Below are positions 53,220-61,251 of a stretch of 64,000 nucleotides of DNA, in pieces. The notes beneath the pieces are model-generated. The model worked only from the letters and a program-made list of their open reading frames with translations. It made no database searches and had not been told where the DNA came from. Location: positions 1 to 64,000 of the forward strand of contig CAWCYG010000001.1 in assembly GCA_963799815.1 (NCBI GenBank), given 5' to 3'. The translations under genes were made by a program, and so were the position numbers. The DNA comes from JBDTSW01 sp963799815 (lineage in GTDB: Bacteria > Actinomycetota > Thermoleophilia > Solirubrobacterales > 70-9). The first letter of the stretch is position 1. Each line of letters starts with the position of its first letter.

Positions 53220-53537
53220 TCAGTCGAACACCACGCAGCTGAAAACGTCGTGGTGCTCCCGGAGCATCCGTGAAGGCTCCAAACCGTGTTCTTGGATGAC
53301 GTTTGCCCGTCGCTGATCGGCGGCCGCACTTTCCGAGCCGTCCTTGGAAGGCCAGAGGTTCACGATCACGATCCCGTTTTCCGCCTTTGCGGCCGTGTGC
53401 GCGATCAGCCCGTGATCCCGCCCGACCTCAGACATGACGCCGGCGGAACGGCGGTAGCCGTGCTCGAGCCCGTCGGGATCCCCCGAGATCCGCGTAATGG
53501 TCAGGTAACCGGTGCCCTCGGTGTGGGTGCGCGACAT
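53220..53537 (-). CDS. hypothetical protein, 105 aa (antibiotic-biosynthesis-monooxygenase-like size), divergent from MarR
   Basis: Small soluble protein: GTGYLTITRISGDPDGLEHG, SEVGRDHGLIAHTAAKAENG, IVIVNLWPSKDGSESAA, then HDVFSCVVFD. Strand-helix alternation and length fit a dimeric alpha/beta (ferredoxin-like, ABM) domain, but no signature residue proves it. ATG 53537 is preceded by AGAAAGG at good distance. The shared region with the divergent MarR gene carries two palindromes, so this gene is probably the main target of that regulator. Confidence 0.65.
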   Translation of the reverse strand: MSRTHTEGTGYLTITRISGDPDGLEHGYRRSAGVMSEVGRDHGLIAHTAAKAENGIVIVNLWPSKDGSESAAADQRRANVIQEHGLEPSRMLREHHDVFSCVVFD

Positions 53538-53561
53538 GGCGCCCTTTCTCTTGGATATATT

Positions 53562-53578
53562 AGACAGGCTCCCTGTCT
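53562..53578. promoter_or_regulatory. MarR operator 1 (palindrome)
   Basis: AGACAGG (53562-53568) and CCTGTCT (53572-53578) form a perfect 7-bp inverted repeat around a 3-bp spacer. It lies 25 bp from the start of the divergent 105-aa gene, overlapping its likely promoter (TATATT lies just beside it). Confidence 0.7.
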
Positions 53579-53597
53579 TTAGCTCCTCTGCAGTATA

Positions 53598-53612
53598 GAC
53601 AGGCCGCCTGTC
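53598..53612. promoter_or_regulatory. MarR operator 2 (palindrome, next to the MarR start)
   Basis: GACAGG (53598-53603) and CCTGTC (53607-53612) repeat the same half-sites around CCG. Its centre is 35 bp from that of the first palindrome, and it ends two bases before the MarR ATG, fitting autorepression. Confidence 0.7.
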
Positions 53613-53614
53613 CA

Positions 53615-54064
53615 ATGTCAAGACCCTCCCCCGACACGCCTGCCCGCCGCCAGCTCAACCTCGGCATCCTGCTGCGAGAACCGTTTCGCGTTGGCTCCGA
53701 GCTGCTTCACAGACGTCTTGGGGAACGCGGGCATCCCGAAGTCCGTCCTCCACACGGCAACGTTTTTCAGTATCTCGACGACGGGGGCACCCGGGTCGGC
53801 GTGCTGGCTCAGCGAGCGCAGATCACGAAGCAATCGATGGCCGAGCTCGTCTCCCACCTCGAACATCACGGGTATGTGGAGCGGGTGCCTGACCCGAGCG
53901 ACCGGCGTGCCAAGCTCGTGCGAGCGACGCCGCGAGGGAAGCGGCTCTACGGGATTGCGCGTGAGGTGGTGGCCGAGCTGGAAGCCGAATGGACCATGCG
54001 CTTGGGCAAGGCGAAGATGCGGCAGCTCCGAGAGCTGCTCGAGGAGCTGAATGCCGGGCTCTGA
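53615..54064 (+). CDS. MarR-family transcriptional regulator
   Basis: 149-residue winged-helix repressor. LGILLREPFRVGSELLHRRL is the N-terminal dimer helix. TRVGVLAQRAQITKQSMAEL and VSHLEHHGYVERVPDPSDRR are the recognition helix and the wing with the family's DPxDRR. The C-terminus RLGKAKMRQLRELLEELNAG is the second dimer helix. It likely represses itself and the divergent 105-aa gene through the two matching palindromes, with release by a small phenolic or xenobiotic ligand. Confidence 0.92.
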   Translation: MSRPSPDTPARRQLNLGILLREPFRVGSELLHRRLGERGHPEVRPPHGNVFQYLDDGGTRVGVLAQRAQITKQSMAELVSHLEHHGYVERVPDPSDRRAKLVRATPRGKRLYGIAREVVAELEAEWTMRLGKAKMRQLRELLEELNAGL

Positions 54065-54151
54065 GCGCGGCGCAGCGACGGTTGTCTCGTTTCCGTGCGT
54101 GGAGCGCCGGGTATCTGCCTCCTACCACCGAACTAGGAGGCAATTCAGCAA

Positions 54152-54340
54152 ATGGGTATCACCGACAAGGTCAGCGGCAAGGTCAAGCAGGCCGTCGGCG
54201 ACATCACGGGGGACAGTGATACGCGTCGCGAGGGCGTCAACGAGGAGCGCAAGGGCGAGAAGAAGGAAGAGCTCGACCGCGCTCAGGAGCGCGCCGACAA
54301 CAAGGCGGAGGAAGTGGCGGACCTCGAGCGTCGCACCTAG
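54152..54340 (+). CDS. CsbD-family general stress protein
   Basis: 62-residue, highly charged helical protein. The N-terminus MGITDKVSGKVKQAVGDITG, with D at the helix cap, matches CsbD; the remainder is Glu/Lys/Arg-rich. CsbD-type proteins are induced by general stress in many bacteria, with unknown mechanism. ATG 54152 is preceded by AGGAGG at 17 bases and the start is unambiguous. A rho-independent terminator follows at 54382. Confidence 0.92.
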   Translation: MGITDKVSGKVKQAVGDITGDSDTRREGVNEERKGEKKEELDRAQERADNKAEEVADLERRT

Positions 54341-54381
54341 GGATGGGTGGGGCGCGGCAAGCGCCCCTGGACGGTTGATGG

Positions 54382-54412
54382 AGGGGCCCGGCAGACGCCG
54401 GGCCTCTTTCTT
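54382..54412 (+). terminator. rho-independent terminator after csbD
   Basis: An 11-bp G/C-rich stem, arms AGGGGCCCGGC (54382-54392) and GCCGGGCCTCT (54397-54407) with one wobble pair and loop AGAC, is followed by TTTCTT. It sits 42 bp after the csbD stop. Confidence 0.8.
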
Positions 54413-54510
54413 GCGCCCACCGGGAAGCGACGCTACGGTCTGAACGATCCCTTGCCCGCGCGGGAGCGGGTCGGCGCTCGTGGCGCCGGATTGGTGAACT
54501 GGGAGAGGCG

Positions 54511-55623
54511 ATGATGCCGGCGGGCACTGCTCCAGTAAGACGGTCGCGGACGGGCGTGATGGGCCCGCTACTCGTCGTGCTCGCCTTGGCTGCCGGCGCG
54601 GCCTCCGACGCCGTCGCCAAGCCCTACCTGCCCGACCGTGGGAAGCGATACCACGGTGTCTCGGACACGGCTGAGATCAAGGATTTCCGGCACTTTCGCA
54701 GGCAGGTGAAGGCTCATCCCGCCGTGCTTCAGGAGCTCTACCACTGGGATGTCTCGCTGACTGCGAGCGGGGCCATACGCCGCTGGAAGCGCACCGACAC
54801 GCTGGGAATGATCAGCATGTCCACGAAGTTGCCCGCCAGCGGTAAGCCCGAGATCTCCCCCGGGGCGATCGCCCGCGGCCGCGGCGACCGCTACATCCTC
54901 CGTATCAACGAGTCCCTCGCCAACAAGCTGAAACAGCCGACCTACATCCGGCTGATGCCCGAGATGAACGGGCACTGGAATCCCTACTCCGCCTACAACG
55001 TGAACGGGACCTCACGCGGTGGAGATCACACCACGAGCGACTTCCGCCGAGCATGGAAGCGCTTCGTGATCATCGCGCGGGGAGGCAACCGCGGCAAGGT
55101 CAACAAGCGCCTGCGTCGCAACAACCTCGCGCGCATCTACCGGGCGCGTTCGAACCACGATCCCATCTATGAGCGCCGCGACGTCCCGAAGATCCTCGGC
55201 AAGCCCAAGATCGCGTTCCTCTGGGTGCCCCAGACTACGGGCTCCCCGGATCTCCACGGCAACAGGCCGGGTGCCTATTGGCCGGGCCGCAACTTCGTCG
55301 ACTGGGTGGGCGTCGACATCTTCTCGGCGTTCGAGGGCGCCGCCTTCCCGAAGATGCAGAGCTTCTACCGCCGGCACAAGGGCGTGCCGTTCATGATCGG
55401 CGAGTATTCGCCGTGGGACGGCGACCCCGGGGGCGAGTTCACCGACCGTCTCCTCGACTGGGCGGAGGATCACCGCCGGGTCCGCATGCTCATCTACTAC
55501 CGAAGCGTCACGTCCGACAACCCGTACTACATCTCCCGCTACCCGGCGGCGCGATCGCAGCTGCGACGTCACCTGAACAAGCACCGATGGGATCAGTGGG
55601 CCCACGGCACCCGCGATCACTGA
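54511..55623 (+). CDS. secreted GH26-like glycoside hydrolase
   Basis: 370-residue exported protein with a signal peptide (MGPLLVVLALAAGAASDAVA). The remainder fits a GH26 (beta-mannanase-like) barrel: LRLMP-type PTYIRLMPEMNGHWNPYS near residue 151 carries the acid/base Glu, and VPFMIGEYSPWD near residue 298 carries the nucleophile Glu. IAFLWVPQTTGSPDLHGNRP and FVDWVGVDIFSAFEGAAFPK are other family segments. Probably attacks beta-mannan or a similar polysaccharide outside the cell. ATG 54511 or 54514; GGGAGAGGCG lies just upstream. Confidence 0.85.
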   Translation: MMPAGTAPVRRSRTGVMGPLLVVLALAAGAASDAVAKPYLPDRGKRYHGVSDTAEIKDFRHFRRQVKAHPAVLQELYHWDVSLTASGAIRRWKRTDTLGMISMSTKLPASGKPEISPGAIARGRGDRYILRINESLANKLKQPTYIRLMPEMNGHWNPYSAYNVNGTSRGGDHTTSDFRRAWKRFVIIARGGNRGKVNKRLRRNNLARIYRARSNHDPIYERRDVPKILGKPKIAFLWVPQTTGSPDLHGNRPGAYWPGRNFVDWVGVDIFSAFEGAAFPKMQSFYRRHKGVPFMIGEYSPWDGDPGGEFTDRLLDWAEDHRRVRMLIYYRSVTSDNPYYISRYPAARSQLRRHLNKHRWDQWAHGTRDH

Positions 55624-55624
55624 G

Positions 55625-55966
55625 CTACGAGCGCGGTGACTGAGGCTCGATTCGGATCGAGGGGTGGGAGTCGATCCCGGCGAGACGGAACGTCCTGATC
55701 ACACGCTCCTGGACACCGCGAATCACCAACTGCCGTCCCCCCTCCCGCAGCCGAAGGGCGCCGCGGACGAGGATCGCGATCCCCGTCGAGTCGACGAACC
55801 CGCAGGCCCGCAGATCGATCTCGACACCACCATCGGCGTCGAGCGTCCGGTCAATCGCCTCACGCAACGCCGGAGCGGTCTCCCGATCCAGCTCGCCGTA
55901 GACGGTGATGATCCTCTCGTCGGCGGCTCCGGGCGCCTCGTGGATGGAGAAGTCCGGGGTACTCAT
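55625..55966 (-). CDS. STAS-domain anti-anti-sigma factor
   Basis: 113-residue SpoIIAA/RsbV-like protein. The central ACGFVDSTGIAILVRGALRL carries the phosphorylatable Ser in DSTG. ERIITVYGELDRETAPALRE is the first strand and helix. It probably binds an anti-sigma kinase in a partner-switching cascade, but none is encoded in this window. ATG 55966; the stop is two bases from the convergent GH26-like gene stop. Confidence 0.9.
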   Translation of the reverse strand: MSTPDFSIHEAPGAADERIITVYGELDRETAPALREAIDRTLDADGGVEIDLRACGFVDSTGIAILVRGALRLREGGRQLVIRGVQERVIRTFRLAGIDSHPSIRIEPQSPRS

Positions 55967-56198
55967 CGCTGGCGGTCCATCTCGGTGCTCGTCCAAGAAC
56001 TGTGACTGACAACCCCGCCTCATGGGGAAAGTTCCGGACCAACCAGGACCCGCAGTCGAGCGCGCCCCTCTGCGAGGCACCGGGTTCACCTTCCTTTAGT
56101 GCGCCTTTTGGCCACGGTGTCCAGATCCCACTTTTGCGGGTCGAAATCGAGGTCCCGGCATGACCGAGCCCAAGGTCAAGACCGCTCGCTGAGCACAC

Positions 56199-56330
56199 AT
56201 GCACACGAGACGCAGCGGCGACCCGGCGGATACCGATGCAGCGATCCCCGCGGGGGCGGGATCGCGACACTCCGAGCGCGCCGAGGTGTTCAAGTACCTG
56301 CGGGACGATCGAACGAAGGGACATGCATGA
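56199..56330 (+). CDS. small ORF (43 aa) coupled to a zinc-ribbon protein
   Basis: ATG 56199 opens a 43-residue frame ending in HSERAEVFKYLRDDRTKGHA with a TGA at 56328-56330 that overlaps the ATG of the next gene in ATGA. The first half is Ala/Gly/Asp-rich, the second a charged helix. The coupling suggests it is translated and not random. No ribosome-site match (AGCACAC upstream). Function unknown. Confidence 0.4.
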   Translation: MHTRRSGDPADTDAAIPAGAGSRHSERAEVFKYLRDDRTKGHA

Positions 56331-56620
56331 GATGGCCGTGGGTCAAACGGGGCCGCCTGGAGGCGGCGGAGGGGACGAAGGAGCTGCTGCTCACCCGTCT
56401 GACGGTTGCCGAGGGCACGATCATGAACTTCATGAGGGAGGACCGATGCCCGAACTGCGGTGGCAGGGCGAAGACGATCACCTGCGACGAGTGCGGGCAC
56501 AAGGACTACGAACAAGCAGCGAGCGCGGGCCGACCGAACGGCGCCAGGAATGGCACACATCCTGGTGGCGCACTTCGGACTCCTTCACAAGGAGTACGAC
56601 GTGCCGCCCAGACGCCCTGA
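56327..56620 (+). CDS. short zinc-ribbon protein
   Basis: 97 residues from ATG 56327. MRWPWVKRGRLEAAEGTKEL is a basic helical lead. RLTVAEGTIMNFMREDRCPN, then CGGRAKTITCDECG, gives a CPNCG...CDECG four-cysteine zinc ribbon. The remaining 35 residues are a Gly/Arg-rich tail that may be the result of a shifted frame. Looks like a small nucleic-acid-binding or docking protein. Coupled to the preceding small ORF. Confidence 0.5.
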   Translation: MRWPWVKRGRLEAAEGTKELLLTRLTVAEGTIMNFMREDRCPNCGGRAKTITCDECGHKDYEQAASAGRPNGARNGTHPGGALRTPSQGVRRAAQTP

Positions 56621-56955
56621 CTGGAAGCGGGTCCTGGAGGAATCGCTATCGGCGTTTGAGGAGTCGCGGACCTGGTCCTGCCCGGTGGCAAGCCGGACCC
56701 GTTCGGGGCCCGGCCGACGCTGCGCCCCGGGATGCTGGCTGACCTGGCGGAGCCCGAGCCCGTGGCCAACAGCGACACCATCGATTGGTCAACCGACGGG
56801 TTTTCACGGACGAGCGGGGCACACGTCGTGGACTCGACGGATGGCGCATCGCGATCGAGAACCTGCGCACGGGCGCCGGGGTCGGCTGGCGAATTGAGAT
56901 CAAGGATCTCGTCCAGCGCGGGGATCAGGTTTTCGTGCGCGGGCTCTTTCATTGA
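56550..56955 (+). pseudogene. unrecognised small protein, two apparent frameshifts
   Basis: Three frames in succession give protein-like text. The first is MAHILVAHFGLLHKEYDVPP with DWKRVLEESLSAFEESRTW (56550 on). The second, after a lost base near 56673, is PDPFGARPTLRPGMLADLAE with EPEPVANSDTIDWSTDGF. The third, after a second shift near 56838, is GWRIAIENLRTGAGVGWRIE and KDLVQRGDQVFVRGLF, ending at TGA 56953-56955. Joined, they form about 135 residues. No family recognised. Either a decayed gene or assembly indels; the reading order is inferred from protein-likeness. Confidence 0.35.
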
Positions 56956-57113
56956 GGTGAAACCGCGAGCGGAGTCGAGGTCGACGGCCATGCGCGGAAC
57001 GATCATCATTTCTCCGGGCGACGCAGAGCACCTATTCGAGCCGCCCGAGACTCCGTAGCCTCCGCGGCCCGCCTCCGACGCCGTCTCGCGACATCGGTCA
57101 TGCACTCTCCCGC

Positions 57114-57713
57114 TCAATCCACCAGCGCGGCGAGCTGCCGCAATCTCGCACGCCCTTCGGCCAAACAGCGATTCGTTTTCGTATAGGTCCACCCCGTGAT
57201 CTCCTGGATCTCGGTGTACGAGAACCCCTCCGCCTGGAGCGCAAGGGCACGGCGCTCCTGCGGCTTCAGGCGGCGCAGCAGGATGGCTGCGCGCGATACC
57301 CGCTGGCGTCGCTCGAGGCGCTCGTGCGGACCGGGGGCTTCGCTTGGCAGCCACTCGACGAAGTTGCCCTCACCCGCGTCGCCCGTGATGCCGATCGCCC
57401 GCTGGCGCGTGCGGCGCACCGCGAGAGCCTCCCGGCGCACGACCACCTGCATCCAGCCGATCAGCCGTTCGGTTGGGATCGGCGGTGCCTTCTCAAGCAG
57501 GATGAGCGCAGCACGCTGGTAGGCGTCGTCCGCATCGTCCGCGCACAGCGAGAAGCGCCGGGCGCGGCGTAGGAAAAGCGCTCCGTGCGAGCGAAGCAGC
57601 GCCGCCGCCCGGGCACTCGCCACCGGTCTGGCTTGGCGATGGGTGGCAAGCCCCGTTTCCACGAGCAGGACAACCCCGGCGGTCCGGTGCACGCCCCGGG
57701 CGTCGGCGTGCAT
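57114..57713 (-). CDS. sigma-70-like (ECF-type) RNA polymerase sigma factor
   Basis: 199 residues from ATG 57713, though homology starts near residue 30 and GTG 57623 is a possible start. Region 2-like helix ARAAALLRSHGALFLRRARR is followed by CADDADDAYQRAALILLEKA and RLIGWMQVVVRREALAVRRT. The region 4 HTH is RRLKPQERRALALQAEGFSY with TEIQEITGWTYTKTNRCLAE. No anti-sigma gene is adjacent. Divergent from the polysaccharide genes at 57784. Normal ECF length if the shorter start is used. Confidence 0.75.
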   Translation of the reverse strand: MHADARGVHRTAGVVLLVETGLATHRQARPVASARAAALLRSHGALFLRRARRFSLCADDADDAYQRAALILLEKAPPIPTERLIGWMQVVVRREALAVRRTRQRAIGITGDAGEGNFVEWLPSEAPGPHERLERRQRVSRAAILLRRLKPQERRALALQAEGFSYTEIQEITGWTYTKTNRCLAEGRARLRQLAALVD

Positions 57714-57783
57714 GAGCGGCCGAACGCTCAGCCCTCCTTGCCGGCGGCGGTATTCTCGGCCGCCCCCCAGGGGGCCGAAACCC

Positions 57784-58731
57784 ATGAGCACCTGCCTTGT
57801 CAGCGGCGGAGCCGGTTTCCTCGGCTCGCACCTCTGCGACCACCTGCTCGCGGACGGTCACCGCGTGCTCTGTGTGGACAACCTCGATACAGGCTCGCTC
57901 GAGAACATCAGGCACATCCACACCGACGAGTTCGTTTCGCTCAACCGCGACGTGACGGAGCCGCTCTTCATCGAGGAGCCCCTCGATATCGTCTACCACC
58001 TCGCCTCCCCCGCCTCCCCGATCGACTACGCCCGGCTCCCGCTGCACACCCTGAAGGTGGGCTCCTACGGCACGCACAACATGCTCGGCCTCGCCAAGCA
58101 GAAACGCGCGCGCTTCCTGCTCGCCTCTACCTCAGAGGTCTATGGCAATCCCCAGGTTCATCCACAGCCCGAGGACTACTGGGGCCACGTGAATCCCATC
58201 GGGCCTCGCGGCGTCTACGACGAGGCCAAGCGGTACGCCGAGGCGCTCACGATGGCCTACCACCGCCAGCAGGGCGTCGACACCTGCATCTCGCGGACCT
58301 TCAACACCTTCGGCCCGCGAATGCGCCCCCACGACGGGCGGGCGATCCCCACGTTCCTGCGGCAGGCTCTCCAGGACAAACCGCTCACCGTCTTCGGCGA
58401 CGGCTCGCAGACACGTAGCTTCTGCTTCGTCGACGACCAAATCGCGGGCCTGATCGCGCTCGCGGAGTCCGAGGTCCATCTGCCGGTGAACATCGGCAAC
58501 CCCGACGAGTTCACCCTCCAGGAGATGGCCGAGGCGGTGATCGAGGTGTCCGAGTCGCGCTCGGAGATCGTCCACGAGGCCCTGCCCGTGGACGACCCCC
58601 AGATCCGCCAGCCGGACATCTCGCGCGCGAGGGAGCTGCTCGGCTGGGAGCCGAAGGTCGGCCTCCACGACGGGCTGCGGATGACGATTGAGCGGGCCGG
58701 GGTCGAGCGGCTCGTCGGCGGCGGCCTCTAG
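57784..58731 (+). CDS. UDP-glucuronic acid decarboxylase-like NAD-dependent epimerase
   Basis: 315-residue extended SDR. The Rossmann start CLVSGGAGFLGSHLCDHLLA, the catalytic Thr/Tyr-Lys in LLASTSEVYGNPQVHPQPED and GPRGVYDEAKRYAEALTMAY, and the substrate loop FNTFGPRMRPHDGRAIPTFL fit UDP-xylose synthase. QTRSFCFVDDQIAGLIALAE supports this. Converts UDP-glucuronate to UDP-xylose, or a related epimerisation. ATG 57784. The two glycosyltransferase genes follow directly. Confidence 0.9.
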   Translation: MSTCLVSGGAGFLGSHLCDHLLADGHRVLCVDNLDTGSLENIRHIHTDEFVSLNRDVTEPLFIEEPLDIVYHLASPASPIDYARLPLHTLKVGSYGTHNMLGLAKQKRARFLLASTSEVYGNPQVHPQPEDYWGHVNPIGPRGVYDEAKRYAEALTMAYHRQQGVDTCISRTFNTFGPRMRPHDGRAIPTFLRQALQDKPLTVFGDGSQTRSFCFVDDQIAGLIALAESEVHLPVNIGNPDEFTLQEMAEAVIEVSESRSEIVHEALPVDDPQIRQPDISRARELLGWEPKVGLHDGLRMTIERAGVERLVGGGL

Positions 58732-58758
58732 TCGCATTCTCGTAGGGTTCGCGCCGCC

Positions 58759-59952
58759 CTGTACCGCATCGCCCACCTCACCGCGACCTTCCCGCCCTAC
58801 GCAGGCGGGGCCGGGAACGCCGCCTTTCGATTCGCCACCGAGCAAGTGAAACGAGGGCATCACGTCGAGGTGTTCACCGCGCCGGCGCCTGGCGATGCGC
58901 CGGACCCCGGCGGCGTGGTCGTGCACCGCATCGACCCGGCGTTCGCCTACGGCAACGCTCCATTGATTCCGTCACTCGCCGGGATCTCGGGCTTCGACGT
59001 AGTGCACCTGCACTACCCCTTCATCTTCGGGTCCGAGCTCGTGCTGCTCGGCCGCATACGGCGAGCATCCAGGTCGCAGGCGCTGCTCGTCCACTACAAG
59101 AATCGGCTGGTGGCGGGGGGCGTGCGCGGTGCCCTGTTCGACGCCTACGAGCGGACCGTTGCTCCAGCCCTGATCCGGGCCGCGGACCGCGTCTGCGTCC
59201 TCTCCGCCGATCACGCCAACTCCGTTCCGTATCTGCGTCGAGCAGGCGCCAACCCTCGCGGAAAGCTGATCGAGATGCCGAACGGCGTCGACGCAACGGA
59301 GTTCTCTCCTGGCCCCGATGAGGACTGGCGTGGCTCGGGCGAAAGCTTGCGCGCGGCGCTTGGCATCCCGTCCGACGCCGTGGTTGCGGCGTTCGTGGGC
59401 ACGCTCGACCGCGCCCACCACTTCAAGCGCGTGGACCTTGCGATCGAGGCGATCCGCGTGGCGGCCGATGAGCGCCTGCACCTCGTCGTGGCGGGTGGCG
59501 GCGGGCTCCAGGCGGACTACCGGGCCCTGGCGGCCGAGGCCGGGCTCGCGAACCGCGTTCATTTCCTGGGTCATGTTCCGCACGCCGGACTCCCCGGCGT
59601 GTTGCGGGCTTGCGACCTCTTCCTCCTCACCACCGAGCCACCCGAGTCCTTCGGCATCGTCCTGATCGAGGCGATGGCCTCTGGCCTCCCGGCGATCGCA
59701 TCCGAGTACCCCGGGGTCCGGGGGGTCGTCGATGAGGGCGAGACCGGGTTCGTCGTGGCGCGCGGCGACTCGAGGGGCGTGGCGAATCGAGTGCTGAGGC
59801 TCGCCGATGCCCCATCCGAGCGCGAGCGGATGGGCGCCGCCGGGCGAGCGAAGGCCGAGCGCGAGTGGAACTGGCCAAGCCTCGTCACACGGATGGACGA
59901 GGCCTACCGGCAGGCGATCGAGGCGCGCCGCGAGAAGGCAGGTTCGTCTTGA
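58759..59952 (+). CDS. GT4-family glycosyltransferase with a possible CTG start
   Basis: Conserved GT-B protein whose N-terminal motif LYRIAHLTATFPPYAGGAGN begins at 58759 with a CTG; no ATG, GTG or TTG is in frame between the UDP-sugar enzyme stop (58729-58731) and this CTG. A GTG at about 58843 would cut off the donor-binding N-terminus. Further on, DRVCVLSADHANSVPYLRRA, FVGTLDRAHHFKRVDLAIEA and the E-x7-E signature in ESFGIVLIEAMASGLPAIAS are intact. About 397 residues. Transfers a sugar in a polysaccharide pathway with the neighbours. In frame with the upstream gene. Confidence 0.85.
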   Translation: MYRIAHLTATFPPYAGGAGNAAFRFATEQVKRGHHVEVFTAPAPGDAPDPGGVVVHRIDPAFAYGNAPLIPSLAGISGFDVVHLHYPFIFGSELVLLGRIRRASRSQALLVHYKNRLVAGGVRGALFDAYERTVAPALIRAADRVCVLSADHANSVPYLRRAGANPRGKLIEMPNGVDATEFSPGPDEDWRGSGESLRAALGIPSDAVVAAFVGTLDRAHHFKRVDLAIEAIRVAADERLHLVVAGGGGLQADYRALAAEAGLANRVHFLGHVPHAGLPGVLRACDLFLLTTEPPESFGIVLIEAMASGLPAIASEYPGVRGVVDEGETGFVVARGDSRGVANRVLRLADAPSERERMGAAGRAKAEREWNWPSLVTRMDEAYRQAIEARREKAGSS

Positions 59953-61205
59953 GCCCGAGACGACTCCTCTACGTCAGCTACTTCTACCCGCCGAGCCGCG
60001 ATACGGGCGCCCTGCGGCCGGCGACGATGGTGAAGTGGCTGCGCCGGCTCGGGCACGAGGTGGAGGTACTCACAACGGGGGCTTTCGGAGACGAGGGCGA
60101 GGAGGGCGTGCATCGGGCTCGCGATGCAGCGCTATGGCGGGCCCGAGCGCAGGGCCGCCACCGGATCGACGCTCTGTTCGACTCCGACACCTACGGCGGC
60201 GAGCCGCATTTCCTCAGCAGCTGGATCGCGCCCGAGCCCCTGCTGGCGGCGTGGGCGCCCTTCGCGCGATCCGCGGCTCTCCGGCTGCGCCGGTCCGGAT
60301 CGTTCGACTGCGTCGTCACGACCTCGCCGCCAGAGTCGACCCACGCCATCGGCATGGCCCTGCGACGCCGAGGGATGCCGTGGGTGGCGGACCTCCGCGA
60401 CGCTTGGACATTCGAATCGCTGCGTCCCGACTTCGCCACCCCCGCCCACCATCGGCTCGACTCCCACCTGGAGCGGCGTTGGCTTGGCGGAGCGGACGCT
60501 CTCGTATGCGTCTCGGAGCCCGCGGCGGAGGACCTTCGGGCTCGCGGCATCGCCGATCCCACGGTGATTCCCAACGGCTGGGATCCGGAGTCAGCCCCCG
60601 ATGGGCCCGCGGAGCCGACCGGTCTGCTCGACCCCGGCCGGGTCTCGCTCGTCTACACCGGCCGCTTCGGGACGTACGGGCGCGACCCGCGCCCACTCGT
60701 GGAAGCGATGGAACGACTCGCGCGCGAGGATCCGCAGGCTGCCGCCGGGCTCGAGCTCGTGATCGCGGGCCCGCTCACCGACGACGAGGCCGAGCTCTTC
60801 GCAACTGACGTGGCGCCGGCCCGCATCGTTGTCGCCGGGAGCCTCAAGCGCGAGCGGGCGCTCGCGCTTCAGCGCGAGGCCGACGCCCTCCTCCTGCTCG
60901 CGCAGCCGACCCGATCGCAGCTGCTCAACATCAAGATCTTCGAGTACATGGCCTCCGGCCGGCCGATCCTCACGCTGGCGGAGGGAACCGAGGCGGGCAG
61001 GATCGCGGCCGAGATCGGAGGCGAGCCCGTCCGAGCCGACGACCCAGCCGCGATCGCGATGGCGCTCTCCCGCCTGGTGGAGGGGCCGCCCGCCCCGCCA
61101 CCGAAGGAGGCGGTGGCCGGGTACACCTACCCAGCGCCAGCCGAACGCTTCGCCGAGGTCGTAGAGCGTGCGATCGAGCGGGCGGGGGTGGATGGGCCGC
61201 GATGA
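59949..61205 (+). CDS. GT4-family glycosyltransferase
   Basis: 418-residue GT-B enzyme. TTG 59949 overlaps the upstream stop (TTGA), so the genes are coupled. The start LLYVSYFYPPSRDTGALRPA, the central SFDCVVTTSPPESTHAIGMA and VADLRDAWTFESLRPD are typical of a WbuB-like group. LVYTGRFGTYGRDPRPLVEA and NIKIFEYMASGRPILTLAEG are the C-terminal donor-binding parts. Probably adds a sugar to a cell-surface glycan. Third gene of the UXS-GT4-GT4 run. Confidence 0.88.
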   Translation: MSPRRLLYVSYFYPPSRDTGALRPATMVKWLRRLGHEVEVLTTGAFGDEGEEGVHRARDAALWRARAQGRHRIDALFDSDTYGGEPHFLSSWIAPEPLLAAWAPFARSAALRLRRSGSFDCVVTTSPPESTHAIGMALRRRGMPWVADLRDAWTFESLRPDFATPAHHRLDSHLERRWLGGADALVCVSEPAAEDLRARGIADPTVIPNGWDPESAPDGPAEPTGLLDPGRVSLVYTGRFGTYGRDPRPLVEAMERLAREDPQAAAGLELVIAGPLTDDEAELFATDVAPARIVVAGSLKRERALALQREADALLLLAQPTRSQLLNIKIFEYMASGRPILTLAEGTEAGRIAAEIGGEPVRADDPAAIAMALSRLVEGPPAPPPKEAVAGYTYPAPAERFAEVVERAIERAGVDGPR

Positions 61206-61251
61206 ATTGGAAGCGAACGGTCGAGTCGGTCTAGCGGCGTATCCTTGCCCC

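Noticed and set aside
56506..57354. 282-aa minus-strand frame across 56.5-57.3 kb
   Set aside because: It overlaps the sigma-like gene out of frame and the plus-strand zinc-ribbon gene; protein-like text is better on the plus strand, although this stretch is uncertain.
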